Shown here: in pieces, positions 17,112 to 27,094 of the stretch
Layout: each line of letters begins with the position of its first letter
Numbering within the stretch: position 1 is the first letter of the stretch
Assembly: GCF_002005405.1 (NCBI RefSeq)
Contig: NZ_CP019728.1
Span: forward strand, 1,612,001 to 1,676,000
Source: Jeotgalibaca dankookensis
GTDB taxonomy: Bacteria; Bacillota; Bacilli; Lactobacillales; Aerococcaceae
DNA: 64,000 nt
Reading direction: 5' to 3'
The notes under the pieces: model-generated
Told to the model about the DNA's origin: nothing
Seen by the model: the letters and a program-made list of their open reading frames with translations, nothing else
The model's database searches: none
Position numbers and translations under genes: made by a program

Positions 17112-18389
17112 TTGTTAGATATTAAAAAAATTAGAAATAATGAGGAACACTATATTGAACGCTTAAAAGCGCGCGGTGTAGAAAAAGAAACACTCAACAA
17201 GCTAATTGAATATGATCAAATAAGAAGAACCTCTTTAAAAGAATTAGAAGATTTAAGAAATAAAAGAAATTCACAGAGTGCTTCGGTTCAAGATTTAAAA
17301 AAACAAGCGGCACATGAAGAAGCAGAGAAAATGATTGCAGAAACAAAAAAAAGTAAAGATCGGATTTCACAATTAGAAAAAGAAATTCGCGAAGTTGAAG
17401 CAGATTTTTTCAACATCGCTGCTAATATTCCAAACGTTGCTCATGAGAGTGTTCCTATTGGGGAAAGTGAAGAAGATAATACTGTTTTACATCAAAAAGG
17501 GACACCAACTGAATTTAAATTTACGCCTCTCCCCCATTATGAAGTGGGTATTAATCTTGATATTTTAGATTTTGAAAGAGGAACAAAAGTCTCTGGTCCA
17601 CGTTTCGTTTATAGTAAAGGACTTGGTGCTCGTTTAGAACGAGCTGTCTATAATTTTATGTTAGATATTAATACGAAGGAACATGGCTATACAGAAATCA
17701 TACCGCCTTTTTTAGTTAATAAAAAAAGTATGTTTGGTACCGGACAGTTTCCGAAATTTAAAGAAGATGTCTTCGCAATTGAAGATGAAGACCTGGTGTT
17801 AATCCCGACTTCGGAAGTACCCTTGACTAATTATTATGCTGATGAGATTATTCCTTTAGAAAAAATCCCTACCTACTTCACCGCTCTCAGCCCTTGTTTC
17901 AGATCTGAAGCTGGGAGTGCAGGAAGAGATACACGAGGACTCATCCGGATGCATCAGTTCCATAAAGTAGAAATGGTAAAATATGCCTTACCAGAAAATT
18001 CTTTTGATGAATTAGAAAAAATGCGAGAAAATGCCGAGCATCTGCTAGAATTACTAGAACTTCCTTTCCAAACTATCACCTTGAGTACTGGAGACATGGG
18101 GTTTTCAGCTAGCAAAACCTATGATTTAGAAGTATGGTTCCCTTCACAAAATACTTATCGCGAAATTTCATCTTGTTCAAACTGTTTAGACTTTCAAGCA
18201 AGAAGAGCAAATATCCGTTACCGTAACGACGCTGGCGAAGTTAATTACATCCACACCTTAAATGGTTCTGGACTAGCAATTGGTCGTACTGTAGCTGCAA
18301 TTTTAGAAAACTACCAACAAGAAGACGGTAGCGTCAAAGTTCCAACCGTTTTAGTACCTTATATGGACAACTTAGAATTTATTAACTAA
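17112..18389 (+). CDS. serS: Seryl-tRNA synthetase embedded in the D-serine operon
   Basis: 425 residues, TTG start, complete. The N-terminal tRNA-binding coiled coil spans about 25-105; class II motif 2 ([17 protein letters not shown], ~258-274) and motif 3 ([19 protein letters not shown], ~383-401) are intact, as are the serine-site residues around TSEVPLTN. It charges tRNA-Ser with serine in the cytoplasm. It is coupled to the permease gene (3-base gap) and lies 20 bases before dsdA. Being inside a cre-controlled catabolic operon it is probably not the only serS of the genome but a second copy, perhaps one that discriminates against D-serine. That role is inference. Confidence 0.93.
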   Translation: MLDIKKIRNNEEHYIERLKARGVEKETLNKLIEYDQIRRTSLKELEDLRNKRNSQSASVQDLKKQAAHEEAEKMIAETKKSKDRISQLEKEIREVEADFFNIAANIPNVAHESVPIGESEEDNTVLHQKGTPTEFKFTPLPHYEVGINLDILDFERGTKVSGPRFVYSKGLGARLERAVYNFMLDINTKEHGYTEIIPPFLVNKKSMFGTGQFPKFKEDVFAIEDEDLVLIPTSEVPLTNYYADEIIPLEKIPTYFTALSPCFRSEAGSAGRDTRGLIRMHQFHKVEMVKYALPENSFDELEKMRENAEHLLELLELPFQTITLSTGDMGFSASKTYDLEVWFPSQNTYREISSCSNCLDFQARRANIRYRNDAGEVNYIHTLNGSGLAIGRTVAAILENYQQEDGSVKVPTVLVPYMDNLEFIN

Positions 18390-18409
18390 CATTCAGGAGG
18401 AGATTTAAT

Positions 18410-19765
18410 ATGGCAATGACGATTACACAAACAAAACTTGAGGAAATTAAAGCTAAAAACCCAGTTATAAAAGATATTATGAATTTCAAAAATGTATTTT
18501 GGATAAATAAATCAAAACCTAAATTTGAAGATGCTAAAATAGATGCAAAATTCTCATACGCTGACATCAAAGATGCAGAAGATCGATTAGAACGATTCGC
18601 ACCATTCATTGAAAAGAAATTCCCAGAAACAGCTAACACAAGAGGAATCATCGAATCAGGGATTTCGGAAATTTCAAAATTCAAAAAAGAACTAGAAGCA
18701 ACCTATGATGTAACCATCGACGGTTCTCTCATGTTGAAACGTGATGATACACTCCCAATTGCTGGAACTATTAAGGCGAGAGGCGCAATTTATGAAGTGC
18801 TTAAGCATGCCGAAACATTGGCCCTAGAAGAAGGTTTACTAGAAAGCAAAGACGTCAACTACGAAATCTTTGCAAGTGAAGCATTCACTAAATTTTTCTC
18901 AGACTATAACATTACCGTTGGAACAACTGGAAACTTAGGAATTAGTGTAGGAATTATGGGAGCTGCTCTTGGCTTTGAAGTCATTGTACACATGTCTATT
19001 GAAGCAAAACAATGGAAAAAAGACCTATTAAGATCTCACGGTGTAAACGTCATTGAGCACAACACGAACTTTACAAAAGCAGTTGAAAATGGACGTAAGC
19101 AATCCAACGAAAACCCTAAATCCTATTTTGTTGATGACGAACATTCCGTTGATTTATTCCTAGGCTACACAGTTGCTGGAAATCGTCTAAAACAACAACT
19201 AGATGAAAAAGGTATTCTTGTAGATGCTGATCACCCTCTATTCGTCTACTTACCATGTGGAATTGGTGGTAGTCCAGGTGGTATTACATTTGGATTGAAA
19301 CATGTTTATGGCGACAATGTTCACTGCTTCTTTGCTGAACCAGCCCATATGCCATCTATGCTATTAGGTCTTGAAACCAATGAGTTTGACCAAGTTTCTA
19401 TTTACGACTTTGATATTGATGGTAAAACAGGCATGGACGGTTTAGCTGTTCCGCGTACATCTGGATTTGTTTCTCAATTGATGAGTCATTTCTTTGATGG
19501 TGGTTATACTCTTCAAGAAAAAGAAGCAAAAAGTCTTTTAACAAAATTAATCGATATTGAAAACATTCCACTAGAACCTGCTGCGCTTGCAGGTGTACCG
19601 GGAGCTGCACATTTATTTGGTACAACAGAAGGAAAATCTTATTTAGAAGAAAATGATTTAACAGATAAAATGAAAAATGCTACTCATATTGCCTGGGCAA
19701 CTGGTGGTAGTATGGTTCCTAAAGATGATATGGAAGAATTTTATAATCAAGGGAAAAACCTTTAA
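18410..19765 (+). CDS. dsdA: D-serine ammonia-lyase
   Basis: 451 residues, ATG after CAGGAGGAG. Fold-type II PLP enzyme of the DsdA family: the PLP lysine is Lys122 in PIAGTIKARGA, the phosphate-binding loop is CGIGGSPGGITFG (~283-295), and ASEAFTKFF and SIEAKQWKKDL are typical for D-serine dehydratases rather than L-serine ones. It converts D-serine to pyruvate and ammonia. Full length and last gene of the operon, followed by a strong terminator. The partners RidA, permease and SerRS support D-serine as the substrate. Confidence 0.95.
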   Translation: MAMTITQTKLEEIKAKNPVIKDIMNFKNVFWINKSKPKFEDAKIDAKFSYADIKDAEDRLERFAPFIEKKFPETANTRGIIESGISEISKFKKELEATYDVTIDGSLMLKRDDTLPIAGTIKARGAIYEVLKHAETLALEEGLLESKDVNYEIFASEAFTKFFSDYNITVGTTGNLGISVGIMGAALGFEVIVHMSIEAKQWKKDLLRSHGVNVIEHNTNFTKAVENGRKQSNENPKSYFVDDEHSVDLFLGYTVAGNRLKQQLDEKGILVDADHPLFVYLPCGIGGSPGGITFGLKHVYGDNVHCFFAEPAHMPSMLLGLETNEFDQVSIYDFDIDGKTGMDGLAVPRTSGFVSQLMSHFFDGGYTLQEKEAKSLLTKLIDIENIPLEPAALAGVPGAAHLFGTTEGKSYLEENDLTDKMKNATHIAWATGGSMVPKDDMEEFYNQGKNL

Positions 19766-19768
19766 AAC

Positions 19769-19802
19769 AAAAAAAGAAGCAGCTGTGGCTGCTTCTTTTT
19801 TT
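19769..19802. terminator. Terminator shared by dsdA and the YeiH-type gene
   Basis: Stem of about 14 bp built on GAAGCAGC / GCTGCTTC with A7 and T8 arms; works in both directions. Confidence 0.9.
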
Positions 19803-19805
19803 GCT

Positions 19806-20825
19806 TTAGACAAGTCCCATAAAGTAAATAACGATAAATGCCACTATTACCACTAAACTTGAGATAATGAACCCATGTATCATAGGGTTAAAACCAGATT
19901 GCTTCATTTCACTAAAGTTAGTTTTCATCCCTATCGCTGCTAATGCAGCTACCATTAAAAACTTACTGATGTCCTTCAAGGTACTTGAAAGAGCTGCTGG
20001 GAAAAATCCAAAACTATTTAATAAGGACATCCCTACGAAAGCTAAAATAAACCAAGGAAAAAGTGTCGTAATTTTAACTTTTTTGCTTGCTTGTTCATTT
20101 AAGTTTTGTGAATTTACTTTAATCCGGGCGTTAATAAGTGAAAAAACTAAAACAGTTGGGATAATAACTAATGTCCGTGTTAACTTTACCATTGTTGCAA
20201 AGTCTCCTGCTGCTTCACTGAAAGCATAACCAGCAGCAACGACACTGGAAGTATCATTAATAGCTGTTCCTGCCCATAGTCCAAAAGCCATATCATTTAA
20301 TCCGATCGCCCGTCCCATAATCGGGAACAATAAAATCATAACCATATCGAAAATAAAGGTTGCAGACATCGCATACGCAATATCTTTATCTTCCGCATCA
20401 ATTACCGGTGCCACCGCTGCAATTGCTGATCCACCGCAAATACCAGTCCCAGCTGAAATTAAGTTTGATAATTTCCAGTTTAACCCTAGCCATTTTCCAA
20501 CGAAATAGCCCCCTCCAAAACAAGTAAGCAATGTGAAAAACATAACTGCTAGAGAAATGCGTCCAACTTGGAGAATCGTTGTAATACTGAGTGAAGCTCC
20601 TAATAAAATAATCGAAAAGCGCAAGATTTTTTTAGACGTAAAATTTATTCCTTTGCCTATCAGCTTATTTTTCTTAATCAAGGGATTGAGTAGCATCCCG
20701 ATAAACAATGCGATAACAGATGCACCAATAAGATGAATGGGCAGTAGCATTTCAATCCAAGTAGCTACCACTGCAATCATGAGGGCTAATATAAAGCCAG
20801 GTATATACGAGATTATTTTTTTCAT
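19806..20825 (-). CDS. YeiH-family putative sulfate/anion exporter
   Basis: 339 residues, about ten membrane segments. Family motifs GASVIALFIGMLLNP, the FTSKKILRFSIILLGASLS stretch, GTGICGGSAIAAVAPVI and GTAINDTSSVVAAGYAFS are all recognisable. YeiH proteins are thought to export sulfate or related anions; one relative takes part in taurine/sulfonate use. ATG 20825 follows AAAGGGTG. Monocistronic, convergent with dsdA. The biological role here is not clear from the neighbours. Confidence 0.85.
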   Translation of the reverse strand: MKKIISYIPGFILALMIAVVATWIEMLLPIHLIGASVIALFIGMLLNPLIKKNKLIGKGINFTSKKILRFSIILLGASLSITTILQVGRISLAVMFFTLLTCFGGGYFVGKWLGLNWKLSNLISAGTGICGGSAIAAVAPVIDAEDKDIAYAMSATFIFDMVMILLFPIMGRAIGLNDMAFGLWAGTAINDTSSVVAAGYAFSEAAGDFATMVKLTRTLVIIPTVLVFSLINARIKVNSQNLNEQASKKVKITTLFPWFILAFVGMSLLNSFGFFPAALSSTLKDISKFLMVAALAAIGMKTNFSEMKQSGFNPMIHGFIISSLVVIVAFIVIYFMGLV

Positions 20826-20889
20826 AGAAACACCCTTTCATTTTTAAAAATTATACATGAGAATATTAGTTTATGATAGTCACTCATTC

Positions 20890-20904
20890 ATTAAAGCGTT
20901 TCCT
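20890..20904. promoter_or_regulatory. cre-like box between YeiH and the second EIIC-like gene
   Basis: ATTAAAGCGTTTCCT matches the cre consensus at all but one defined position (T for the G). It lies about 100 bases upstream of a TAAAAT -10-like element for the gene at 21053. Confidence 0.35.
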
Positions 20905-21052
20905 TGCTAATAAAGGGTTTACATGAGATTTTTATTAATGAATTCTTACTGTTATCACTCATACTTATCCTTTCTTTGTGATAAAATAGTCAAGTAAACA
21001 AAACTATTGAGAAACATGTCACTAGACGATATATAGAAAAGGAGATTTTTTT

Positions 21053-22099
21053 ATGGCAGAAGTAGAACATTACACGTTTAAGGACTATTTGAACAAAGTC
21101 CTAGCTGGTACGGCTAGCGGAATTGTTATTGGTTTAATCGCTAATGCGATTTTAGGAGGCATTTTTAAAGCGCTCATCCCCTATGGCACAATTTTTGCAA
21201 CGCTCGCAATGGTCGTTTCAACTATGCAATTTTTAACACCCGCATTAGTCGGCGTTTTAGTAGGGATGCAGTTTAAGTTAAAACCAATGGAAAGTGTTAT
21301 TATTGGTGCGGCAACCTTTTTAGGCTCTGGTGCTTACGTTGCAACAGATGCTGGCATTATGTTAGTTGGAATTGGGGATTTAGTCAATGTCATGCTGATG
21401 GCGGGACTAGCTGTTTTTGTTACCCGTCTTTTAGATGGAAAACTTGGTTCCTTGACACTTATTCTCCTTCCTATATTAGTAGGAGCAGGAGTTGGTACTA
21501 TTGGATTACTAACCTTACCTTATGTTAGTCTTGTAACATCAACAATCGGAAATATTATTAATAGCTTTACACAATTACAACCACTTGTAATGGCAGTACT
21601 TATTTCCGTTGCTTTTTCTATTTTAATTATTTCACCAATTTCTACAGTCGCAATTGGGATTGCAATTGGGATTTCAGGACTTGGAGCCGGTGCTGCTGCT
21701 ATTGGCGTTACTGCTTGTACTGCTGTTTTAGTCATCGGATCTAGAAAAGTAAATCAAAGTGGGACAACATTAGCAATTTTACTAGGCGCCATGAAAATGA
21801 TGATGCCAAACTTAGTTAAATACCCACGTATTCTTGTCCCAATTATTACGAATGCTATTCTTTCAGGTATTGGCGCTTATTTAATTAATATTCAAGGTCT
21901 GCCGCAAACAGCAGGATTTGGGATTGTAGGTCTTGTTGGACCAATCCAAGCCGTTGAAATGGGAACAAGTGTCTTAATGGTAATTGTTGCTTACTTTGTG
22001 ATACCATTTGTGGGAGCCCTATTAATAGATTTACTATTTAATAAAGTATTAAAAATTTACGAGCACGAAATCTTCAAATTTGTACCCGTAAAAAATTAA
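21053..22099 (+). CDS. EIIC-like membrane permease (PTS_EIIC_2 type), second copy
   Basis: 348 residues with about nine to ten membrane segments; ITVPLT-free but with the glycine-rich PTS_EIIC_2 pattern (GISGLGAGAAAIGVTAC, GLVGPIQAVEMG). Like the copy at 16047 it has no EIIA/EIIB partners. ATG 21053 has AAAAGGAGA. It is followed after 23 bases by a ketopantoate-reductase-family gene, with which it should be cotranscribed, suggesting uptake of a keto- or hydroxy-acid or of a pantothenate precursor. The substrate is unknown; the family assignment rests on overall pattern. Confidence 0.72.
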   Translation: MAEVEHYTFKDYLNKVLAGTASGIVIGLIANAILGGIFKALIPYGTIFATLAMVVSTMQFLTPALVGVLVGMQFKLKPMESVIIGAATFLGSGAYVATDAGIMLVGIGDLVNVMLMAGLAVFVTRLLDGKLGSLTLILLPILVGAGVGTIGLLTLPYVSLVTSTIGNIINSFTQLQPLVMAVLISVAFSILIISPISTVAIGIAIGISGLGAGAAAIGVTACTAVLVIGSRKVNQSGTTLAILLGAMKMMMPNLVKYPRILVPIITNAILSGIGAYLINIQGLPQTAGFGIVGLVGPIQAVEMGTSVLMVIVAYFVIPFVGALLIDLLFNKVLKIYEHEIFKFVPVKN

Positions 22100-22122
22100 T
22101 TTATATGAAGGAGATTAGATTC

Positions 22123-23055
22123 ATGAAAATAGCAATTGCAGGATCAGGCGCACTCGGATGCGGGTTTGGTTACCTCTTACAAAAAAAAGGTGGACAAGAT
22201 GTCACTTTATTAGACAACTGGGATGCACATATTCAAGCTGTCAACGAAAATGGTTTGAAAATTACTGTTAACGGTGTTGAAGATATCGAAGAAATGAAAA
22301 TGTGTAAACCGCATGAACTAAACGAAATAATGGATGCCATTTTTGTATTTACAAAATCTATGGGTCTAAAAGCAATGATGAAGAGTATTGACCATATTAT
22401 TGGTGAAGATACTAAAGTTATTTGTCTATTAAATGGTTTAGGCCACTTACAAACACTTCAACAATTCGTCGATAAAAAGAACATCATTATGGGAACAACT
22501 GTCTGGACTGCTGGTATTGATGCGCCAGGCGTCACTCACTTTAATGGTCAAGGGCCTGTCGAATTACAAAATAGTGATCCAGAAGAAAAAGAAGGCGCAC
22601 TTGAAATTGTGGACATTCTTACAAAAAGTGGTTTAAATGGTGTTTACAGCGACAATGTTAACTTTACAACTTGGCGTAAAGCATGTGTAAACGGGACAAT
22701 GAATGCGTTATGTGCACTTCTTGATTCAAATATCGAAGAAGTTTTTGCTTCATCAACCATAGACTCCATGCTATCAGGTATCATTACAGAATTTGCAGCA
22801 GTTGCTAAATTACAAGATGGTATTGAACTTGATGTTGATGAGACAATTACCTATCTTAAAGGTTTAGCTGACAGCGTAGGTGCCCACTATCCATCTATGC
22901 ATCAAGATTTAGCTAACAAACGTCCTACTGAAATTGATTTTTTAAATGGTGCGGTTGTGGAAATTTCAAAACAATTTAACTTAGAAGCATCTTATTGTAA
23001 AGCTATTACTGACTTGATTCATGCGAAAGAAGATACATTAGGAATTAAAAAATAA
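22123..23055 (+). CDS. Ketopantoate reductase family (PanE/ApbA) protein
   Basis: 310 residues from ATG 22123; an in-frame ATG at 22105 precedes the AAGGAGA ribosome site and is unlikely to be used. The Rossmann motif AIAGSGALGCGFG at the N-terminus, the NG(L/V)GHLQTL region and the WRKACVNGTMNALCALLDS motif with the catalytic Lys (~188) are those of 2-dehydropantoate 2-reductase. The enzyme makes D-pantoate with NADPH; paralogues reduce other 2-keto acids. As it is paired with a permease and not with panB/panC, a D-2-hydroxyacid role is possible. Confidence 0.85.
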   Translation: MKIAIAGSGALGCGFGYLLQKKGGQDVTLLDNWDAHIQAVNENGLKITVNGVEDIEEMKMCKPHELNEIMDAIFVFTKSMGLKAMMKSIDHIIGEDTKVICLLNGLGHLQTLQQFVDKKNIIMGTTVWTAGIDAPGVTHFNGQGPVELQNSDPEEKEGALEIVDILTKSGLNGVYSDNVNFTTWRKACVNGTMNALCALLDSNIEEVFASSTIDSMLSGIITEFAAVAKLQDGIELDVDETITYLKGLADSVGAHYPSMHQDLANKRPTEIDFLNGAVVEISKQFNLEASYCKAITDLIHAKEDTLGIKK

Positions 23056-23058
23056 AAG

Positions 23059-23099
23059 ATAAACACGTTTCTGTCAGTAAGTGATAGAAACGTGTTTAT
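23059..23099 (+). terminator. Terminator after the PanE-like gene
   Basis: 18-base arms around GTAAG (ATAAACACGTTTCTgTCA-type), followed by a T-run. Confidence 0.85.
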
Positions 23100-23124
23100 T
23101 TTTATAAAGGAAGGAGCAACTATC

Positions 23125-24289
23125 ATTACAGTTGAGAAGTTATTTGAAACTATTAGTTTGAAATTAGGCGTTAAAATAAAAAAAATCATGTGACACCACA
23201 ACTTATTACCTTATACAAAAGATGGGCACAAGGTGGAATTGGATTATCCCTAACTGGAAACGTTATGGTTGATAGTAGATATTTGGGCGAACCTGGCAAT
23301 ATCGTTGTCGAAAACGAAGATGATTTAAATGCCCTAAGTCAATGGGCCTCAGCAGGAAGTTTGAATGGCAGCCATATTTGGATGCAAATTAATCACCCGG
23401 GTAAACAAAGCCCACGTACTATTTCTAAGCATCCCATTGCGCCGAGCGCGGTTCCTTTGAGTGGATCCATGAGTAAGGCATTCAATTCACCAAGAGAAAT
23501 GACCCTTTCAGAAGTTCAAGATACCATTCAACGCTTTATTAATACTGCACTCATAGCCAAAAAAGCTGGTTTTACCGGAGTACAAATACATGGCGCACAT
23601 GGTTATTTAGTAAACCAGTTTTTATCTACCCATGACAACCGTCGTTCAGACCAATACGGTGGTTCATTAGAAAATCGGATGCGATTTTTAGTCGAAATAT
23701 ACCAAGGGATGCGCCAAAATTTGGGGCAAGACTACCCGATTGGTTTAAAAATCAATTCCACCGATTTTAAAACAGACGGCTTTAGTGAAGCAGATTCACT
23801 TGCGGTTATTAAGAAAATGGATTCTTTGGGAATTGACTTAGTTGAAATCTCTGGTGGTAACTATGAAAATCCAAAAATGATGGGAGACGGTGATGTTTAT
23901 TTTCTTGATTATGCAAGTAAAATAAGTCAGCTTGTATCTGTTCCGATTGCGGTTATTGGCGGATTCTGTAAAGTAGAGAGTATGATTGAAGCAGTTAGTA
24001 CTGCCGATGTTTCAATGATTGGCGTTGCTCGTCCACTGGTTATTGAACCAGATTTACCCAATCAGATTCATACAGGAACCTATCAAGCAGCAAGCCTGCC
24101 CGATTAACAACAGGTGTTGGTTTCTTAGACAAAAAGGTCGGCTCCTTGGCTGCCATGAGTTATTATAGTCAACAGATGAAACGAATGGGAGAAGGATTGG
24201 CGCCACGCGTGCACCGGAATGCTTGGTCTCCTCTTCTTCAATCTGCTTTTTCCCATGGCCCAGCAGCTTTATCACCTAAGAGAAGCTAA
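23125..24289 (+). pseudogene. Old-Yellow-type NADH:flavin oxidoreductase, multiply broken
   Basis: Three lesions are visible. After AAGGAAGGAGC the expected start is ATT (23125-23127). The N-terminal codons (VEKLFETISLKLGVKIKK) are then cut from the rest by a deletion of roughly 20-25 codons with a frame change, losing the usual NRIVxAPM segment. The main part (23190-24100) is well kept: LYKRWAQGGIGLSLTGNVMV, HGAHGYLVNQFLS, NRRSDQYGGSLENRMRF. Finally a run of CCC at 24099-24101 is one base short; restoring it gives PRLTTGVGFLDKKVGS and a normal C-terminus to 24289. The family reduces enoate or nitro compounds with FMN. Confidence 0.88.
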
Positions 24290-24290
24290 T

Positions 24291-24334
24291 TAAAAAGATT
24301 GCTCTTTCTCTTTTGAGAAAAAAGCAATCTTTTA
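24291..24334. terminator. Terminator between the oxidoreductase remnant and the symporter remnant
   Basis: Arms TAAAAAGATTGCT / AGCAATCTTTTA enclosing TTTCTC / GAGAAA; symmetric, serves both strands. Confidence 0.8.
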
Positions 24335-24340
24335 ATATTT

Positions 24341-25734
24341 TTAGCGCTTAAACTGTTCCTGATCAAAGGTTCCTTCCCAACGGTCAACAATAATAGCACT
24401 AACCATTGAACCGGTCACATTAATCATCGTCCGTCCCATATCAATGATTGGGTCAATCCCAAAAATAGCACCAATACGTGACATATAGGCTCCTAAGCCT
24501 AAACTATTAAGCGTTACTGTCGCTGCTACTGTAGCAGTACCGGGCACGCCCGCAATTCCAATTGAACCAACTGTTACGACAATAATCAGTAGCACATAAA
24601 AAGCAATATTCATCTCAACACCAGTCGCTTGTGCCAATAAGATTCCCAACATGGCTGGGAAAATCCCTGCACAGCCATTCATTCCAATAGATGTCCCAAG
24701 TGTTGCTACAAAGTTTCCACTTTGTTGAGACACTCCTAAATCTTCCAACGTATTTAATGTATAAGGAAGTGTTCCGACACTAGATCGGCTCGAAAATGCA
24801 AATAACATCGTTGTCAGAGATTTTTTATAAAACTGGACAGGGTGTTTACTCCTACCAGTAATAGAAGTCCCATATAAACAATTAGCATTGCTAAGACACC
24901 TAAATAAAGCACTAAAATAAAGCCAATGACACTCATAATAACGGTAATACCATTGGATATGATTGTTGTTGCCACCAAAGCAGTAACACCATATGGCATC
25001 ACTTTAATAACGTTGGTTAAAACACTATTAACAACTACCTTACTGGAACTTAATAATTCCAAAAACGGTGCAACTTTCTCAGGTTTTTTCCCCTTCAAGA
25101 AGCGAATAGCACCCCCAAACAAGCCCGCTGTTATCACCACAGAAACGATGGCACTGTTATTAGAAAAAACTGAAAATATATTACTTGGTACTAAGTTTAA
25201 GAAAAACTCGGGAAAACTTTGTGTTGAAATCGTCCCAATCTGTTCCATTTTGCCTGCTTCAATATCACCGGTAAAACTCGTAGCATCCAGTGGAAATAGT
25301 TTCAACAAAAAGATCATGACTAAAACTGATATAGCTGTTGTACCTAGTAAAATAACGAAGGTTTTTCCGGTTAAGGCCTTTATATCGGTTCCTTCAACTT
25401 TCGTAATAACTTCAATAATAGACAAAAAGACAATAGGAACGGCGAGTAGTTGAACCAAACGAATGAAACCTGATCCAAATATACTAAACCACGTCGTAAT
25501 TTCCATTTGGGCGTATTCCGTATACAAAAGACCGATGTTTGAACCAAATAAATCAATTGCAATCCCTATTCCTAATCCTAAAGCAAGAGCTGTCATCATA
25601 CGTACTTGGAAGGATGCTTTACGCTTTTTTAAACTATTTAACAAAATATAAGCACCTATCAGCGCTAGAAAAGCAATAAAGGTAATATAATTACTCATCT
25701 TTAGAAACCCTGTGAATAACGGAATATCAATCAT
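24341..25734 (-). pseudogene. TcyP-like L-cystine/dicarboxylate symporter, frameshifted
   Basis: The N-terminal 306 codons (25734-24843 region) and the C-terminal part (to 24341) are in different frames. At 24840-24842 the minus strand reads AAACACCCTGTCC; one more C restores GVNTPVQFYKKSLTTM and a single protein of about 464 residues, the length of TcyP/YdjN cystine importers. The serine-rich FSSRSSVGTLPYTL hairpin, the GTSIGMNGCAGIFPAMLG and GVPGTATVAATVTLN motifs are present. The gene ends an operon with a flavoprotein disulfide reductase and a PatB-type lyase, which supports cystine as the substrate. The lesion is a one-base change in a C-run, so an assembly error is possible. Confidence 0.85.
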
Positions 25735-25745
25735 TTTTTCCCTCC

Positions 25746-27081
25746 TTATTTTGCTGTGTTAGCGGCAATATTGATAGCCTCCCATGTTGTTGAAAAAGGT
25801 GGTGCGTAGGCATAATCGATAAAACCTATTTCATCCGTTGTTAAGCCAGCATGAATAGCGGTTGTCAATGCCGTCATTCGCAATACTGCATCTTTTTTCC
25901 CGAATACTTGTGCTCCGAGTAACCGTTTGCTCCCTACTTCATAAATAAGTTTTATATCAATGTCAGAGTAGTCTGGCCAATATTCTGTATGGTTCAGCGT
26001 TGAAATAAGGGTGGTTTTATAAGCGAGACCTAATTCTTGAGCCTGTACTTCGTTAAGCCCTGTTCGACCCGCTTCGTATCGTCCTACTTTAACAGCACCA
26101 GTACCCAAGCTCCCCACATATTCGAGCGATTTTTTATTATCAGAAACGACATTTACGCCGATAATCCGCCCCATTTTACTTGCTACTGTAGCTAATGGAA
26201 GGTAAATATCTCCTAGTTGTCGGTGCAAAGAAGAAGCACAGTCGCCAGCAGCAAATACGTCGCTAATAGATGTTTCTCCAGATGGATCAATCACTATTGC
26301 GCCATTTCCTAACATTTCTAACTGTTCATTTTTGGCAAAGGCAGTATGAGGACGATAACCAATCGCTAGAATGACTAGATCCGTATCAATCGTATGATCA
26401 GCTGTTTTCACTTGGGTTACTTTCCCATCTTCGACAACTAATTCTTTAACAAATTGGTTGACTAATACCTCTACACCCTCTTCTAGAACGGCTCCTTTAA
26501 TTTTTTCTGAAAACTCCGGATCAAATTGTCCAGCCATTAAGCGATCTAAACCCTCTACTAAAGTAACTTTTTTCCCTAACAAAGCAAGTTGATCCGACAC
26601 TTCAACACCGATAAAACCGCCACCTATAATCGTAACAGTCTGATAATCATCAAGTTGGTTTTTTATTTCTTGCACAGCTTTTAAACGGGTAAACGGGTAA
26701 ACATTTGATGCTTCTACACCTGGAATATTAGGAACAACCGCATTTGCACCTGAAGCAATGACTAAACGATCATAAGAGGTTAAATCCTCCTTTTTTGTTT
26801 TTAGATTACGGTAATAAACAGTTTTTTGGTCGTAATCAATCTGTTGCTTCGTGGCCAATCTTAATGTCAATGCCTGTTTTTTCCATTTGCGCAACTGTCC
26901 GTGCAAACATGACTGCTTCGTCATCAAATTGATTCCCTAGATAATAAGAAAGTCCACACGCCCCAAAAGAAATATAATCTTCTTTTTCAATAACGGTAAT
27001 TTTTGCTTGTGGATTTTCTCGTGCAGCTTTAGCAGCAACACCCATTCCTGCAGCAATTCCTCCAATAATAACAACTTCCAT
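25746..27081 (-). pseudogene. CoA-disulfide reductase / NADH oxidase-like flavoprotein, frameshifted
   Basis: Codons 1-~80 (from ATG 27081) and the remaining 365 are in different frames; the switch must be near 26836-26855, around GAAGCAACAGATTGAT, and needs one base fewer or two more. Rejoined length is about 444 residues. Visible: FAD motif IIGGIAAGMGVAAKAAR, redox Cys42 in SFGACGLSYYLG, NAD motif TIIGGGFIGVEVSDQLA, and the C-terminal dimer domain (YAPPFSTTWEAINIAAN). These proteins reduce CoA disulfide, polysulfide or oxygen with NAD(P)H. It sits between a cystine-type lyase and symporter. Unlike its neighbours the lesion is not a simple short run. Confidence 0.85.
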
Positions 27082-27094
27082 AATAAAGCTCCTT

